A stretch of 38,954 nucleotides of DNA from Candidatus Iainarchaeum sp. (GTDB taxonomy: Archaea > B1Sed10-29 > WALL01 > JAGHAM01). Where the stretch lies: contig JAGHAM010000026.1 in assembly GCA_021161465.1 (NCBI GenBank), positions 1 to 38,954 on the forward strand, read 5' to 3'. The translations under genes and the position numbers were made by a program. Under the pieces are notes generated by a model that made no database searches, had not been told where the DNA came from, and was given only the letters and a program-made list of their open reading frames with translations. Of this stretch, positions 10,451 through 19,264 are shown piece after piece. Position 1 is the first letter of the stretch. Each line of letters starts with the position of its first letter.

Positions 10451-11971
10451 CTAGTCAATTTCTTCCAGAATTATTTTTGAGAAGCGCACTGGATTCCTTT
10501 CCTTATATACATCAAGAGCCTGGTCTATCTTCCTTTCACTTCTTGCATAAAGCGTGAATAGCTTGTCGCCCTTTTTGACTTTGGTCCCCTCTTCAACATG
10601 TAAGTACATCCCAGCTTCCTTGTCCTGCGGCGCGCCAGCGGCTCTAACCACCGCAGATATGGCCCTATTGTTCAATTGGTCTATCTTGCCCTTCGTTGGT
10701 GAGGTTACAGTGTGTGTGTAGCTGCCAATCTCTATGTCATCTGGCTTTACTTTTGCATCCCCTCCTTGGGCTTCTATTATCTCTCTGAACTTCTTTTCAG
10801 CTTTTCCATTTGCTATGAGATCCATAGCAACTACCTTGCCATTGCCCCTTTCAGCCTTCCCACCAAGCTCAAGCAGCACACCTGCAAGCTCACAGGCCTT
10901 TTCCTTAAGCTCCTGTGAGACAGCATCACCGGATAATATCTTCAGGATTTCCCTTGCTTCTATTGCCGGGCCAATTGCCATGCCTATTGGGTGGTCCCCA
11001 TCTGTAATCAAAGAATGGACAGTCATGCCTAGTTTTCCACCTATGTCATCAAACTTCTTCGCCAGGCTCACTGCTATTTTCTTGTTGAGGACTTTTGTAC
11101 CATCACCTATTGGAATGTCAATTATCACATCAGTCGCACCAACTGCTTTTTTCTTTGCAAGTATGGAGGCAAGTAGCATTCCCTGTGGATCCAGGCGCAG
11201 TGGGTGCCTAACTTTTATTAGCTTGTCGTCTGCAGCAGCGAGGTTTACAGCACCTCCCCATGCAATGCAGGCTCCAACGCGGTCAACTATAGTTTCAAGC
11301 TCTTCTTTCTTTAATGAAACCGGAGCAATAACTTCCATGCAATCTGCAGTCCCTGCAGGGCTTGTTATGGCCCTGGAGCTGGTTTTTGGTATGGTGAGCC
11401 CAGCTGCTGCAACTATGGGAACAAGAAGCATGGTTGTCCTGTTGCCAGCAACACCACCAATACAGTGCTTATCAAAGACCCTTTCGCTTGAGAGAGATAA
11501 AGTTGAGCCTGATTTCACTATTGCCTCCGTTAGTGCGGTAACTTCCTTGTCGTCCATCCCCCGTATGTAAGTGCCTGTGACCCATGCAGTTAGCTCCACA
11601 TCAGTTAGCTCCTCATTCATGAGGTCTTCTATTATCGCATTTATCTGCTGGGGGCTTAGGTTTTTTCCATCCAGTTTGTTCTTTATGTACAAAATAGAAT
11701 CTGGCTTGTCTTTTGGTTGTAGAGATAACTTTTCACCTTCTGCTACTTTCAGCGCCTTGCTGGTTTCCCTGAATAAGCCTATCTCTCCCGGCTTTACGAA
11801 GGTGCTTGTAAGGTCAACTATTGCAGTCACTGAGCGGCCACCTGCCTTTTCAAGGGATATCCTATCAAGGGCATCAAGGTCTAAGTCTGCTGCGTCCTCC
11901 TTGTTAAGCACGGCTACCTTAACACCGTTTGTTTCTAAATCAGTTAATCTTGTTTTCATCTGGAATTGCAT
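10451..11971 (-). CDS. deoA: AMP phosphorylase (archaeal DeoA/thymidine-phosphorylase-like)
   Basis: KHCIGGVAGNRTTMLLVPIVAAAGLTIPKTSSRAITSPAGTADCMEV; archaeal-type N-terminal extension. Confidence 0.9.
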   Translation of the reverse strand: MQFQMKTRLTDLETNGVKVAVLNKEDAADLDLDALDRISLEKAGGRSVTAIVDLTSTFVKPGEIGLFRETSKALKVAEGEKLSLQPKDKPDSILYIKNKLDGKNLSPQQINAIIEDLMNEELTDVELTAWVTGTYIRGMDDKEVTALTEAIVKSGSTLSLSSERVFDKHCIGGVAGNRTTMLLVPIVAAAGLTIPKTSSRAITSPAGTADCMEVIAPVSLKKEELETIVDRVGACIAWGGAVNLAAADDKLIKVRHPLRLDPQGMLLASILAKKKAVGATDVIIDIPIGDGTKVLNKKIAVSLAKKFDDIGGKLGMTVHSLITDGDHPIGMAIGPAIEAREILKILSGDAVSQELKEKACELAGVLLELGGKAERGNGKVVAMDLIANGKAEKKFREIIEAQGGDAKVKPDDIEIGSYTHTVTSPTKGKIDQLNNRAISAVVRAAGAPQDKEAGMYLHVEEGTKVKKGDKLFTLYARSERKIDQALDVYKERNPVRFSKIILEEID

Positions 11972-11978
11972 TAAATAT

Positions 11979-12278
11979 CTACTCCATAAACTTGTTCAAG
12001 GCATCCTCGCCGTGCATGCCCACATGCACTCCCTTCTGTATGGCCTTCTCACTAGCCCAGATAACTCGCTCCTTCAACATGTCCTCGAATGAGTTGACGC
12101 CAGTTATTATCGCCATGCAGTCTTCCGTCTTTGCAACGGTCTCCTTGCTTATATAACTGCACGCTAGATAGCCATGCTCTGCCTGGATTATCAGCAGGGG
12201 TGGAGGCCTATAATCAAGGTCAATCCTAAACCCAATAGCTGCACCTTTGGCTGTTTCTATTATATCTGTTTGAATCAT
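11979..12278 (-). CDS. DUF1805 family protein
   Basis: About 99 aa, AKGAAIGFRIDLDYRPPPLLIIQAEHGYLACSYI resembles DUF1805; ATG overlaps the upstream e2b2 stop as ATGA, so the start is 12278 rather than 12293. Confidence 0.7.
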   Translation of the reverse strand: MIQTDIIETAKGAAIGFRIDLDYRPPPLLIIQAEHGYLACSYISKETVAKTEDCMAIITGVNSFEDMLKERVIWASEKAIQKGVHVGMHGEDALNKFME

Positions 12279-13180
12279 TTTGTCATCCCCCATTTCTCTC
12301 TCATAATCCTACTTGCCTCTTCAGTGTTTATTATCCCTTCTTCGCATATCAGGAAATCAACAAGCTCGGGCGGGGTGAAGTCAAATGCTGGGTTGTATAT
12401 GCTTAAGCCTTTAGGCGGGGATTCCCATACCTCAGATGGGTCTCTTTTTTCTATTGGTTCCCATTCGCCAGCAAGTGTATCAGGGTCAAATTTGAACGTC
12501 TCACAGGCTGTGCATGTCATGGTCCGGGCTTCTTTGGCAGCCAGTGCTATCAGTGAGGTACCTATCTTATTCACCACGAATCCATCTGATGTCACTGCAT
12601 CAGCCCCGAACATGAACAGGTCTATGTCATTCATTATCTTCCTTGCTGCAGAGTCAACTATCATAGTGGTTGGTATCTTCGCTTCAACAAGCTCCCGGGC
12701 CGTTATCCTTCCCTGAAACAATGGCCGGGTTTCTGTGCATATGGCCTTGAATTCCTTCCCATTTTCAGATGCTTTCTTCAATATGCCAACAACGGCAGTT
12801 GAATGGCAATGAGTCAGGACAGTGTAGCCATCCATTATTCTCCTTTCCCCTATCTCCCATATTCTTTCCTCGGCATGCTCTATCTCAGTTATGTATTTTT
12901 TCACAGTGCCGGATACCAGCTCTCTGGCGTCGCGTGTGCTAGATGCACTGGAAATACTTGCATCAACAAGTTTCAGCCCGTTCCTAAGTGCTGGCTCGGT
13001 CGAGCGTATGGAGGCTAGGCGCGTTGATTTATCCTTAATCTCCTTAATCAGTTCATCTATGTTTTTTGCCTTGCTTTGCATTACCTCTCTTTCAAGGGCT
13101 TTTAGTCCCTCTATGGCAACATTCGTGCCTGACTGTATCTCCAGGTTCTTTATCTTGGCTATGGTTTCATCAAAGGTCAT
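12275..13180 (-). CDS. e2b2: Ribose-1,5-bisphosphate isomerase (eIF2B-like, e2b2)
   Basis: eIF2B-alpha-like fold signatures: ILTHCHSTAVVGILKKA, ETRPLFQGRITA, DLFMFGADAVTSDGFVVNKIGTSLIALAA. Confidence 0.9.
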   Translation of the reverse strand: MTFDETIAKIKNLEIQSGTNVAIEGLKALEREVMQSKAKNIDELIKEIKDKSTRLASIRSTEPALRNGLKLVDASISSASSTRDARELVSGTVKKYITEIEHAEERIWEIGERRIMDGYTVLTHCHSTAVVGILKKASENGKEFKAICTETRPLFQGRITARELVEAKIPTTMIVDSAARKIMNDIDLFMFGADAVTSDGFVVNKIGTSLIALAAKEARTMTCTACETFKFDPDTLAGEWEPIEKRDPSEVWESPPKGLSIYNPAFDFTPPELVDFLICEEGIINTEEASRIMREKWGMTK

Positions 13181-13248
13181 AGACTAAGAAAAGCAGTTGA
13201 ACAATTAAAAGTTTTCTATTAAATCAGAAGGATAACTCTCTGCATAAC

Positions 13249-13935
13249 TCAACTCTTGGATAACAAGTCCTTAAACGAGTTTGCTACAAAGTCACTTTTT
13301 ATCCATGCTGCTTCCTCGTTTTTTGGTGCCTTGGAATTCGATAAGAAAACCAGCGCATTGTTGTCCACTATTGCAATCCTGTGTGGGCTTTCTTTCAAAG
13401 TCACTTTAATACCACGACTTTCGGCCCTCTTAAGCAGGGAGTTGTATTCCCTCTTCTTCCTTGCAAGCCCTTTCTGGTTGCTAGTTATAACTATGTGTTG
13501 ATTTGCATTTTTTATCAGTTCTCCAAGGAGAGAGTATATGCCTTTTCTACCTTTCAGTATGTAAACATCCTCTTCGCTTAACACTGTTGGAGTCTTGCCC
13601 TCAAGGTTCTTGGCGAGCCGTCCTTTCATTTCCTCAAGCTCTTCAAGCTCCTTGGTATGCTCCTCAATCTTCTGTCTTTTTAAGGATTCCATCGCAGCGT
13701 TTAGAGGCATGGCGATGTATGTGGTTGGCCTGGTTGGTTTTTCAGCAACGAATCCCTTCTTCAGAAGTTTCGAGAGAACATCGTAAACCCTTGGTCTTGG
13801 TATCTCTGCCATGTCGGACAGCTTGGTTGCAGTATTTGGCCCAGAGCCGACTAAAGCTAGATAAGTCCTTGATTCGTACTGGTTTAGGCCTATTCTCTTC
13901 AATAAGGAAAGTGCTTCTTTGTCCACGTGAACCAT
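13249..13935 (-). CDS. TrmB-family transcriptional regulator
   Basis: LLKRIGLNQYESRTYLALVGSGPNTATKLSDMAEIPRPRVYDVLSKLLKKGFV winged-helix signature. Confidence 0.88.
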   Translation of the reverse strand: MVHVDKEALSLLKRIGLNQYESRTYLALVGSGPNTATKLSDMAEIPRPRVYDVLSKLLKKGFVAEKPTRPTTYIAMPLNAAMESLKRQKIEEHTKELEELEEMKGRLAKNLEGKTPTVLSEEDVYILKGRKGIYSLLGELIKNANQHIVITSNQKGLARKKREYNSLLKRAESRGIKVTLKESPHRIAIVDNNALVFLSNSKAPKNEEAAWIKSDFVANSFKDLLSKS

Positions 13936-14049
13936 AACTCACTGCTCCTTTATAAGGTTTGCCCCTGATTAAACAACAAGGAAAAGAGCGTTTTCACAAC
14001 TAATTGGGTACGAAAAGGTTTATAAACATGTGTGTGCAAAAATTATTAC

Positions 14050-15138
14050 ATGAGATGGGTTATTGCAATATCATTGGCAATAGTAGCTATTGCATCTATG
14101 GCGGCTGGCTCATGCCTGAACTTTTTCGTTCAGTCCGGTGAGCCTGTTGTGGTTAGCCAGAATTCTGTTGCCGGTGTCAGGGTCGGTGTGACAAATATCT
14201 GCGATTCAGCAGACTTTAATATATCTGTTAATTCTGATTTTCCTGCTTCGATAGAACCAAACCACTTTCGGCTGAGGGAGAGGGGGACACAGGAGTTGAT
14301 TTTAAGTTTATCACCTGGTGGGACCAGTCCAGGGATTCACGAGGTTAAGATACTATCATCAAACGGCGAGGAAAAGAGCATATTCGTGAAAGTACTGAAA
14401 GGAGGAAATCCACTTGTTTTACACGCGCCAACTAGCATATCTTTTAGGGAAGGGGAGAAAGTCTCATTTTGGGTTGTCGTCGAAAACAAGGGCAACACTA
14501 CCTTAAGCAACGTGGTTGTGATGTTCGAGAGGGATGGACGGAAGGGCTTTTACGATACCCCACTCAGCCTGCAACCAGGGGAGAGGAAAGCTGTCAAGCT
14601 TAACCTTGGAGATTTGAAGCTTGGGGTGTATGACTTCACTGTGAAGGCATTCACAGGTGACATATCAACCACAAGGGTAGTTACTGTTAAGGAAGAGCCG
14701 ACTTATGTTCCTGTTTCAACTATCATAAATCTAAGGGAAACCAGCGATGGGTATGTTGTTGAGTATACCATAACAAACAATGCGGATAAGGAGCTTAAGG
14801 ATGTGTTTGTAACCATTGAGGATGCCCCATCAGATTGGGAAGTCATATCACCACCCCCATTTGACCTTAAGCCCAATGAGTCCACATCAGTTGAGCTGGT
14901 TTTAAAGCACGGTGACCAGCCAAACGCCAATGTGACCATTTCTGTGTACTCTGGCCTTTCTCTGGTTTATGAGGAAGGGCTTGAGATAAACCAGGCAAGG
15001 CTCCATGGGATTACAGGATTGTTCTTAAAGGGAACTGCATTAAGCTGGGGTTTGTTCTTCCTGCTTCTGGCTGGAGTGGCCTACCTAATCTACCTGCATA
15101 GGGAAAAGCTGATGAGACGTTTATCCTCTAAGGCCTGA
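14050..15138 (+). CDS. Secreted NEW3/CARDB-like domain protein with C-terminal TM
   Basis: Signal peptide MRWVIAISLAIVAIASMAAG; GISLFLKG..WGLFFLLLAGVAYLIYL-type TM at the C-terminus; TATA tttataaa at 14019 makes ATG 14050 a better start than the listed GTG 14032. Confidence 0.75.
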   Translation: MRWVIAISLAIVAIASMAAGSCLNFFVQSGEPVVVSQNSVAGVRVGVTNICDSADFNISVNSDFPASIEPNHFRLRERGTQELILSLSPGGTSPGIHEVKILSSNGEEKSIFVKVLKGGNPLVLHAPTSISFREGEKVSFWVVVENKGNTTLSNVVVMFERDGRKGFYDTPLSLQPGERKAVKLNLGDLKLGVYDFTVKAFTGDISTTRVVTVKEEPTYVPVSTIINLRETSDGYVVEYTITNNADKELKDVFVTIEDAPSDWEVISPPPFDLKPNESTSVELVLKHGDQPNANVTISVYSGLSLVYEEGLEINQARLHGITGLFLKGTALSWGLFFLLLAGVAYLIYLHREKLMRRLSSKA

Positions 15139-15640
15139 ATCGCTCTATCTTGTAGTAAGTTATGTCCCCCTCTTTGTCCACCAGTGCATAAATCATCTTT
15201 TTTCTCACATTTTGTGCCAGCCTGACAGACCTTGAAAAGTCCTGGAAGTCACATTTGTATTCTTCGGGGACGGCATGAACTAGCCATATGGCGTGCCCTT
15301 CCCCCGGCCTGACACCCCTACCATAAATCCTGTAGTGTGTCCCGAATTTGAAGCCGGTTTTGACTATGAACCCTCTGGCCCTTATGTCCCTGTATACAAT
15401 ATACTTCAGCGGGAATACCTTGTCTTTTTTGGTAAAGAGCTTCATAAGGTCCTTAAATTCCAGCTTCTTCCCCTTTGGGTCTTCAATCACGAAATTCTTT
15501 CGTTTTTCCTTGAGGAACAGGGTTTCTTCAGGCGACAGCAAGACCTTTCCACCATGGTCCTCACCGAAGCCCCGCTCCAAAAGTTCTTGGATAACTTTCT
15601 CATCTGTTACCCATATCCTTCCTTCAGTAAGCAAAGCCAT
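15128..15640 (-). CDS. endA: tRNA-intron (splicing) endonuclease EndA
   Basis: YIVYRDIRARGFIVKTGFKFGTHYRIYGRG, GHAIWLVHAVPE, RLAQNVRKKMIYALVD; Tyr/His/Lys catalytic residues present; 170 aa, single-unit architecture. Confidence 0.93.
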   Translation of the reverse strand: MALLTEGRIWVTDEKVIQELLERGFGEDHGGKVLLSPEETLFLKEKRKNFVIEDPKGKKLEFKDLMKLFTKKDKVFPLKYIVYRDIRARGFIVKTGFKFGTHYRIYGRGVRPGEGHAIWLVHAVPEEYKCDFQDFSRSVRLAQNVRKKMIYALVDKEGDITYYKIERFRP

Positions 15641-15682
15641 TTTAAAACCTCCTCTTAATTTTGTATCATTGCATTTAATACT

Positions 15683-16837
15683 TTAAACACTTTCAAGAAC
15701 TTTAAGCGAATCCTTCTTTATCTTATTCATAATCTCTTTTGAACATAAAATGCTTATGTAGGAGTAGTCCCATTGTGCTTCCTTGAGCACCCTGGAGATT
15801 ATTGAAACTTCACCCATATCGACTATTTTGTCCCCGCGCTTGACGTTTATCTTGCTTCCCTCAAACCATGGGGATGGTAAATACAACATAACCTGTTCTG
15901 GCTCGATTCCACAGTTTACTGCTATGTTCCCCTCCAGCTCCTTTCTCCTCTCCCTGGATAAATTTGTCAGCTCATGCCAGTTATCAAAGCTTTTTAAAGG
16001 CTTCTTGATGGCCTCCTTGAATAACTCCCTGTTCATAAGCCTGGATGCCATCTCACCGATGAATCCTTCCTGCTTGTTCAAAAAGCTCATGAGTGTCCAG
16101 TCATCCATAGTCACCAGGTCCTTTGCATTCAAAAGTTTTTCTTCAATTGCCCTCTCCACAGCCCTTACCAATAGTTCTTCAGCGGAGTATGGGACGTGGT
16201 GTGTGTAAACACCGGAGAACATCATAAACCTTGCAATCAGCATTGACTCTGCGACACTTAGGCCTTTTTCGTCTATCACTAGCTTGCCATCGACCAGTTT
16301 GGTTTTTCTTATTATCCTGTCAGCGTCGACACTGCCATAGGCAACCCCAGTATATTTTGAGTCCCTCAACAGGTAGTCAATCTTGTCTGTTCCAAGATAG
16401 CTGTGCACAAGCTCATACTCTGGCGAGTTCATCAGCTTCACAAGCTTCTTTGGTGAGTAGCCATTTTCAACCAGTACATCAGCCAGGTTCCCGGTCATTA
16501 TCTTCTCGCGCGAGTGCCCCTCATGGTCTTTTCCAGTTTTCTCTTTGACTATCCCCTCAAGAGTGTGCGAGAAGCAGGAGTGGCCGACATCATGCAAAAG
16601 GCCGGCAGCTTCAAGTAGCTCATCGCTAATCCCATGGATTTGGCAGGCCTTGCGCGTCAGGTGGTAAACCCCCACCGAGTGCTCAAATCGCGTATGGTTT
16701 GCCCCTGGGTAAAGTAGGTTGCAGAACGCAGTCTGGCCAATACGACGAAGCCTTTGCATCTCAGGCGTGTCAATCAGCGCGTTGGCTAGGGGCGTTAGGC
16801 CGATATCACCATGGAGCGAGTCTTTTATCCAGCGCAT
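15683..16837 (-). CDS. HD-domain phosphohydrolase (dNTPase/SAMHD1-like)
   Basis: DSLHGDIGLTPL, TRFEHSVGVYHLTRKA, AAGLLHDVGHSCFSHTLE. Confidence 0.88.
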   Translation of the reverse strand: MRWIKDSLHGDIGLTPLANALIDTPEMQRLRRIGQTAFCNLLYPGANHTRFEHSVGVYHLTRKACQIHGISDELLEAAGLLHDVGHSCFSHTLEGIVKEKTGKDHEGHSREKIMTGNLADVLVENGYSPKKLVKLMNSPEYELVHSYLGTDKIDYLLRDSKYTGVAYGSVDADRIIRKTKLVDGKLVIDEKGLSVAESMLIARFMMFSGVYTHHVPYSAEELLVRAVERAIEEKLLNAKDLVTMDDWTLMSFLNKQEGFIGEMASRLMNRELFKEAIKKPLKSFDNWHELTNLSRERRKELEGNIAVNCGIEPEQVMLYLPSPWFEGSKINVKRGDKIVDMGEVSIISRVLKEAQWDYSYISILCSKEIMNKIKKDSLKVLESV

Positions 16838-16867
16838 ATGTTAATTTTGTACATCATGGAATAAAAA

Positions 16868-17995
16868 CTAGTCCTTCACGACAAACTTATCAAGCTGCTT
16901 TTTTGCCTGCTCGCGCTTCTTCTGGTGCTCCTTTAAGAATTTAGCAACGCGCTCGGCAAGTTCTTTCTTGCACTCACCGCACAGGAGCGCACCGCTTTTA
17001 CAGGCATTCCTGCGCTCTTCCAGTTTCTTATCATCGTCCTCAAACAGGAATGCATAGTACTGGAATACACTGCAGATTTCAGGTTTGCCGCCGTGCTTTC
17101 TTTGCTCCTCGACAGTGGCAGCTCCGCCAGTGAAGGCTTTCATCACCTTGCGCTTGGCATCTTCCGGCTTATCCGTGGTGAAGATGCAGCTGTCTGGTAT
17201 GCTCGCGCTCATCTTGCCCCCTTCGGCTAGCCCGGGTATGAATTTGGAGTGTATGGCAGCCGGCTTTGGGAATCCTAGCTTTGGAGCAACATCCCGTGTG
17301 ATTCTCCAGTAGGGGTCCTGATCTATTGCAGCTGGTATAAGTACGCGGGTGTTTCTGCCTTTAAGTATGCTTGGGAGGAAGCATGGTGCAGCCTGCATTG
17401 CTGGATAAAATATCGAGCCTATGTTGCTTTCGTTCTTGAATCCAAAGACAGCTTTTGCAGTGGAGAAAGTAGTAAGCCTTGCAACCTTTATAGCTATTGG
17501 ATAAAGCGTTTTAGCGTAGTCCGTGTCGGCGAATATGAATGTCTTTTTGGGGTCAAATCCCACAGCTATAACATCTAGTGCGTTTTCATAGGCTAGCTTA
17601 TTTGTTTCTTCCAGTTTTTCCTTCTGCCCAAAGAGAAACTTTTCATCATCCGTCATCTGGAAGTAAAGCTCAGTACCAAACTTGTCCTGCAGGTACTTCG
17701 TAAATATCCATGGCATCAAGTGCCCAAGGTGTACTTGTCCTGATGGCCCTCTGCCAGTGTAGAGTGCAAATTGCTGGCCTTTCTCATACTCGTTTAGAAT
17801 TATATCAAAATCACGGTGGGAGAAGAAGAGGCCTCTCCTCAGCATATAGTGCAGTTTGCCTGTAAGGCGTTCAACGCGCTTCAGTAGTTTTTCATCAATC
17901 TTCTTGGTACCAAAATCTTTCACCAACTTGTCGTAGTTGACTTCACCCTTCACTTCCCACGGCGTAACAACAAACTTCTCCATAGTTTTTACCAT
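16868..17995 (-). CDS. trpS: Tryptophanyl-tRNA synthetase
   Basis: HIGH-like PSGQVHLGHLMPW, KMSKS-like GGKMSASIPDS. Confidence 0.93.
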   Translation of the reverse strand: MVKTMEKFVVTPWEVKGEVNYDKLVKDFGTKKIDEKLLKRVERLTGKLHYMLRRGLFFSHRDFDIILNEYEKGQQFALYTGRGPSGQVHLGHLMPWIFTKYLQDKFGTELYFQMTDDEKFLFGQKEKLEETNKLAYENALDVIAVGFDPKKTFIFADTDYAKTLYPIAIKVARLTTFSTAKAVFGFKNESNIGSIFYPAMQAAPCFLPSILKGRNTRVLIPAAIDQDPYWRITRDVAPKLGFPKPAAIHSKFIPGLAEGGKMSASIPDSCIFTTDKPEDAKRKVMKAFTGGAATVEEQRKHGGKPEICSVFQYYAFLFEDDDKKLEERRNACKSGALLCGECKKELAERVAKFLKEHQKKREQAKKQLDKFVVKD

Positions 17996-18444
17996 CCTGG
18001 CCTTGTTGGTTTTTGTCTTTCTCCCTTATGGGCTTGGACCAGCTTTGGTTTTGTTTCCTCTGTATAATCTATTGGCATACTAGGGCAAAGTTCCCTCAAC
18101 TTTTCAAGTAGTGTAGCAATCTCTCCTTTATCAGCAGTTATGCGCATTTCCTTTGTCCCGTTTTTGTCAACGTACTTTATCCTGATAGTTTCTCTCCCTT
18201 GAATTTTGTTGTAAATACCACGTAACCAAGCTTCGTCAATTCTAAATTGCTGGATCTTACCTAATGGGAGAACAATTGGCGAGCTGCCTCTGCTTTCTCC
18301 TATTATGAGCCTCTTATTGGTGAGGTACAATTTTGTCCACCCGAAGGATTTCCCTACAATACCCATGTCCACTCCTTGAATGAGCTGAGCCTCTATGCTA
18401 GCAACAGTACTTGTTATGATTTCTTCATCCTTTTCAAGTTCCAT
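17989..18444 (-). CDS. PH-like domain protein of unknown function
   Basis: GWTKLYLTNKRLIIGESRG....IRIKYVDKNGTKEMRI pattern typical of bacterial/archaeal PH-like domains; overlaps the trpS start. Confidence 0.55.
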   Translation of the reverse strand: MELEKDEEIITSTVASIEAQLIQGVDMGIVGKSFGWTKLYLTNKRLIIGESRGSSPIVLPLGKIQQFRIDEAWLRGIYNKIQGRETIRIKYVDKNGTKEMRITADKGEIATLLEKLRELCPSMPIDYTEETKPKLVQAHKGERQKPTRPGW

Positions 18445-18452
18445 ACTCTCAC

Positions 18453-18725
18453 TTACTCTTTAATTCCTTTTAAATGGTATCCCTTAATCTTGAAGTAGCC
18501 CGATAGAACACCAGCATCAATGAAACCATGAGCGTATGCCACGGCCTCCAGTGCTGTGGTATAGTTCCCCTTTTCGGCGTAGTGTTTTGCATCGTTGTAG
18601 TAGTCCCGTGCGAATTTAAGGAGCGCTTCCGAGGCGAGGCTGTCACTTACAACCTTAAGCTTTCCGAGTGCCTCTTCCGTATACGCAAGGCACTGCGTGT
18701 ACTTCTCCTCACAGCTCTGGCCCAT
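18453..18725 (-). CDS. DUF357 family protein
   Basis: FARDYYNDAKHYAEKGNYTTALEAVAYAHGFIDAGVL matches the DUF357 pattern. Confidence 0.75.
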   Translation of the reverse strand: MGQSCEEKYTQCLAYTEEALGKLKVVSDSLASEALLKFARDYYNDAKHYAEKGNYTTALEAVAYAHGFIDAGVLSGYFKIKGYHLKGIKE

Positions 18726-18918
18726 AGCTTAGTTTATACGTTTTAGCTTAAATATTGCTTTCTGATATAGGAAAAAGAGGCTTGTATAATAGCGACCAAG
18801 ATAGTCCCCTATGCTGTATGTTGTCTCCTCACTCCTAAGGCATATAGCAAACAGTGGAATGGAGGGTATCCAAGATGGTTACCCATACTGCATGTTATTT
18901 TCTGACAGAAAAAAGGTA

Positions 18919-18940
18919 AAGGCGGGTTTTATCCCGCCTT
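18919..18940 (-). terminator. Intrinsic-type stem-loop downstream of hup
   Basis: AAGGCGGG-TTTTAT-CCCGCCTT perfect 8-bp inverted repeat, followed on the minus strand by taccttttttctg; 14 nt beyond the hup stop. Confidence 0.7.
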
Positions 18941-18954
18941 GGTTTGAGAGCATC

Positions 18955-19227
18955 TTAACTAACAGCACTCTTGAATGCAGCTCCAGCTCTGAATTTTGGT
19001 ACCTTTTTTGCTGGAATCTTCATTCTCGCGCCAGTCTGTGGGTTGACACCAGTTCTAGCGTTCCTCTTGGCCCTGTAGAAAGTACCAAAACCAACTAATC
19101 TAACTTCGTCTCCCTTCTTGACTGAGCTGACGATTGTGCTTAGCACGCTATCAACTACTTCAGCTGCTTTCTTCTTTGTTATTTTTTGCTCTCTTGCAAT
19201 TCTTTCAATAAGTTCGCCTTTGTTCAT
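18955..19227 (-). CDS. hup: HU-family DNA-binding protein
   Basis: MNKGELIERIAREQKITKKKAAEVVDSVLSTI..GDEVRLVGFGTFYRAKRNARTGVNPQTGARMKIPAKKVPKFRAGAAFKSAV, textbook HU/IHF signature. Confidence 0.95.
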   Translation of the reverse strand: MNKGELIERIAREQKITKKKAAEVVDSVLSTIVSSVKKGDEVRLVGFGTFYRAKRNARTGVNPQTGARMKIPAKKVPKFRAGAAFKSAVS

Positions 19228-19264
19228 TTATATACACCCCCCAAAAAGGTGTTGTAATCCCTCT

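Noticed and set aside
10734-11570. 278-aa + strand ORF opposite deoA
   Set aside because: Ser/Ala/Pro-rich antisense shadow of a well-supported conserved CDS; no promoter or family signature.
10451-11971. Ordinary thymidine phosphorylase
   Set aside because: Archaeal N-terminal extension and neighbouring e2b2 fit AMP phosphorylase better.
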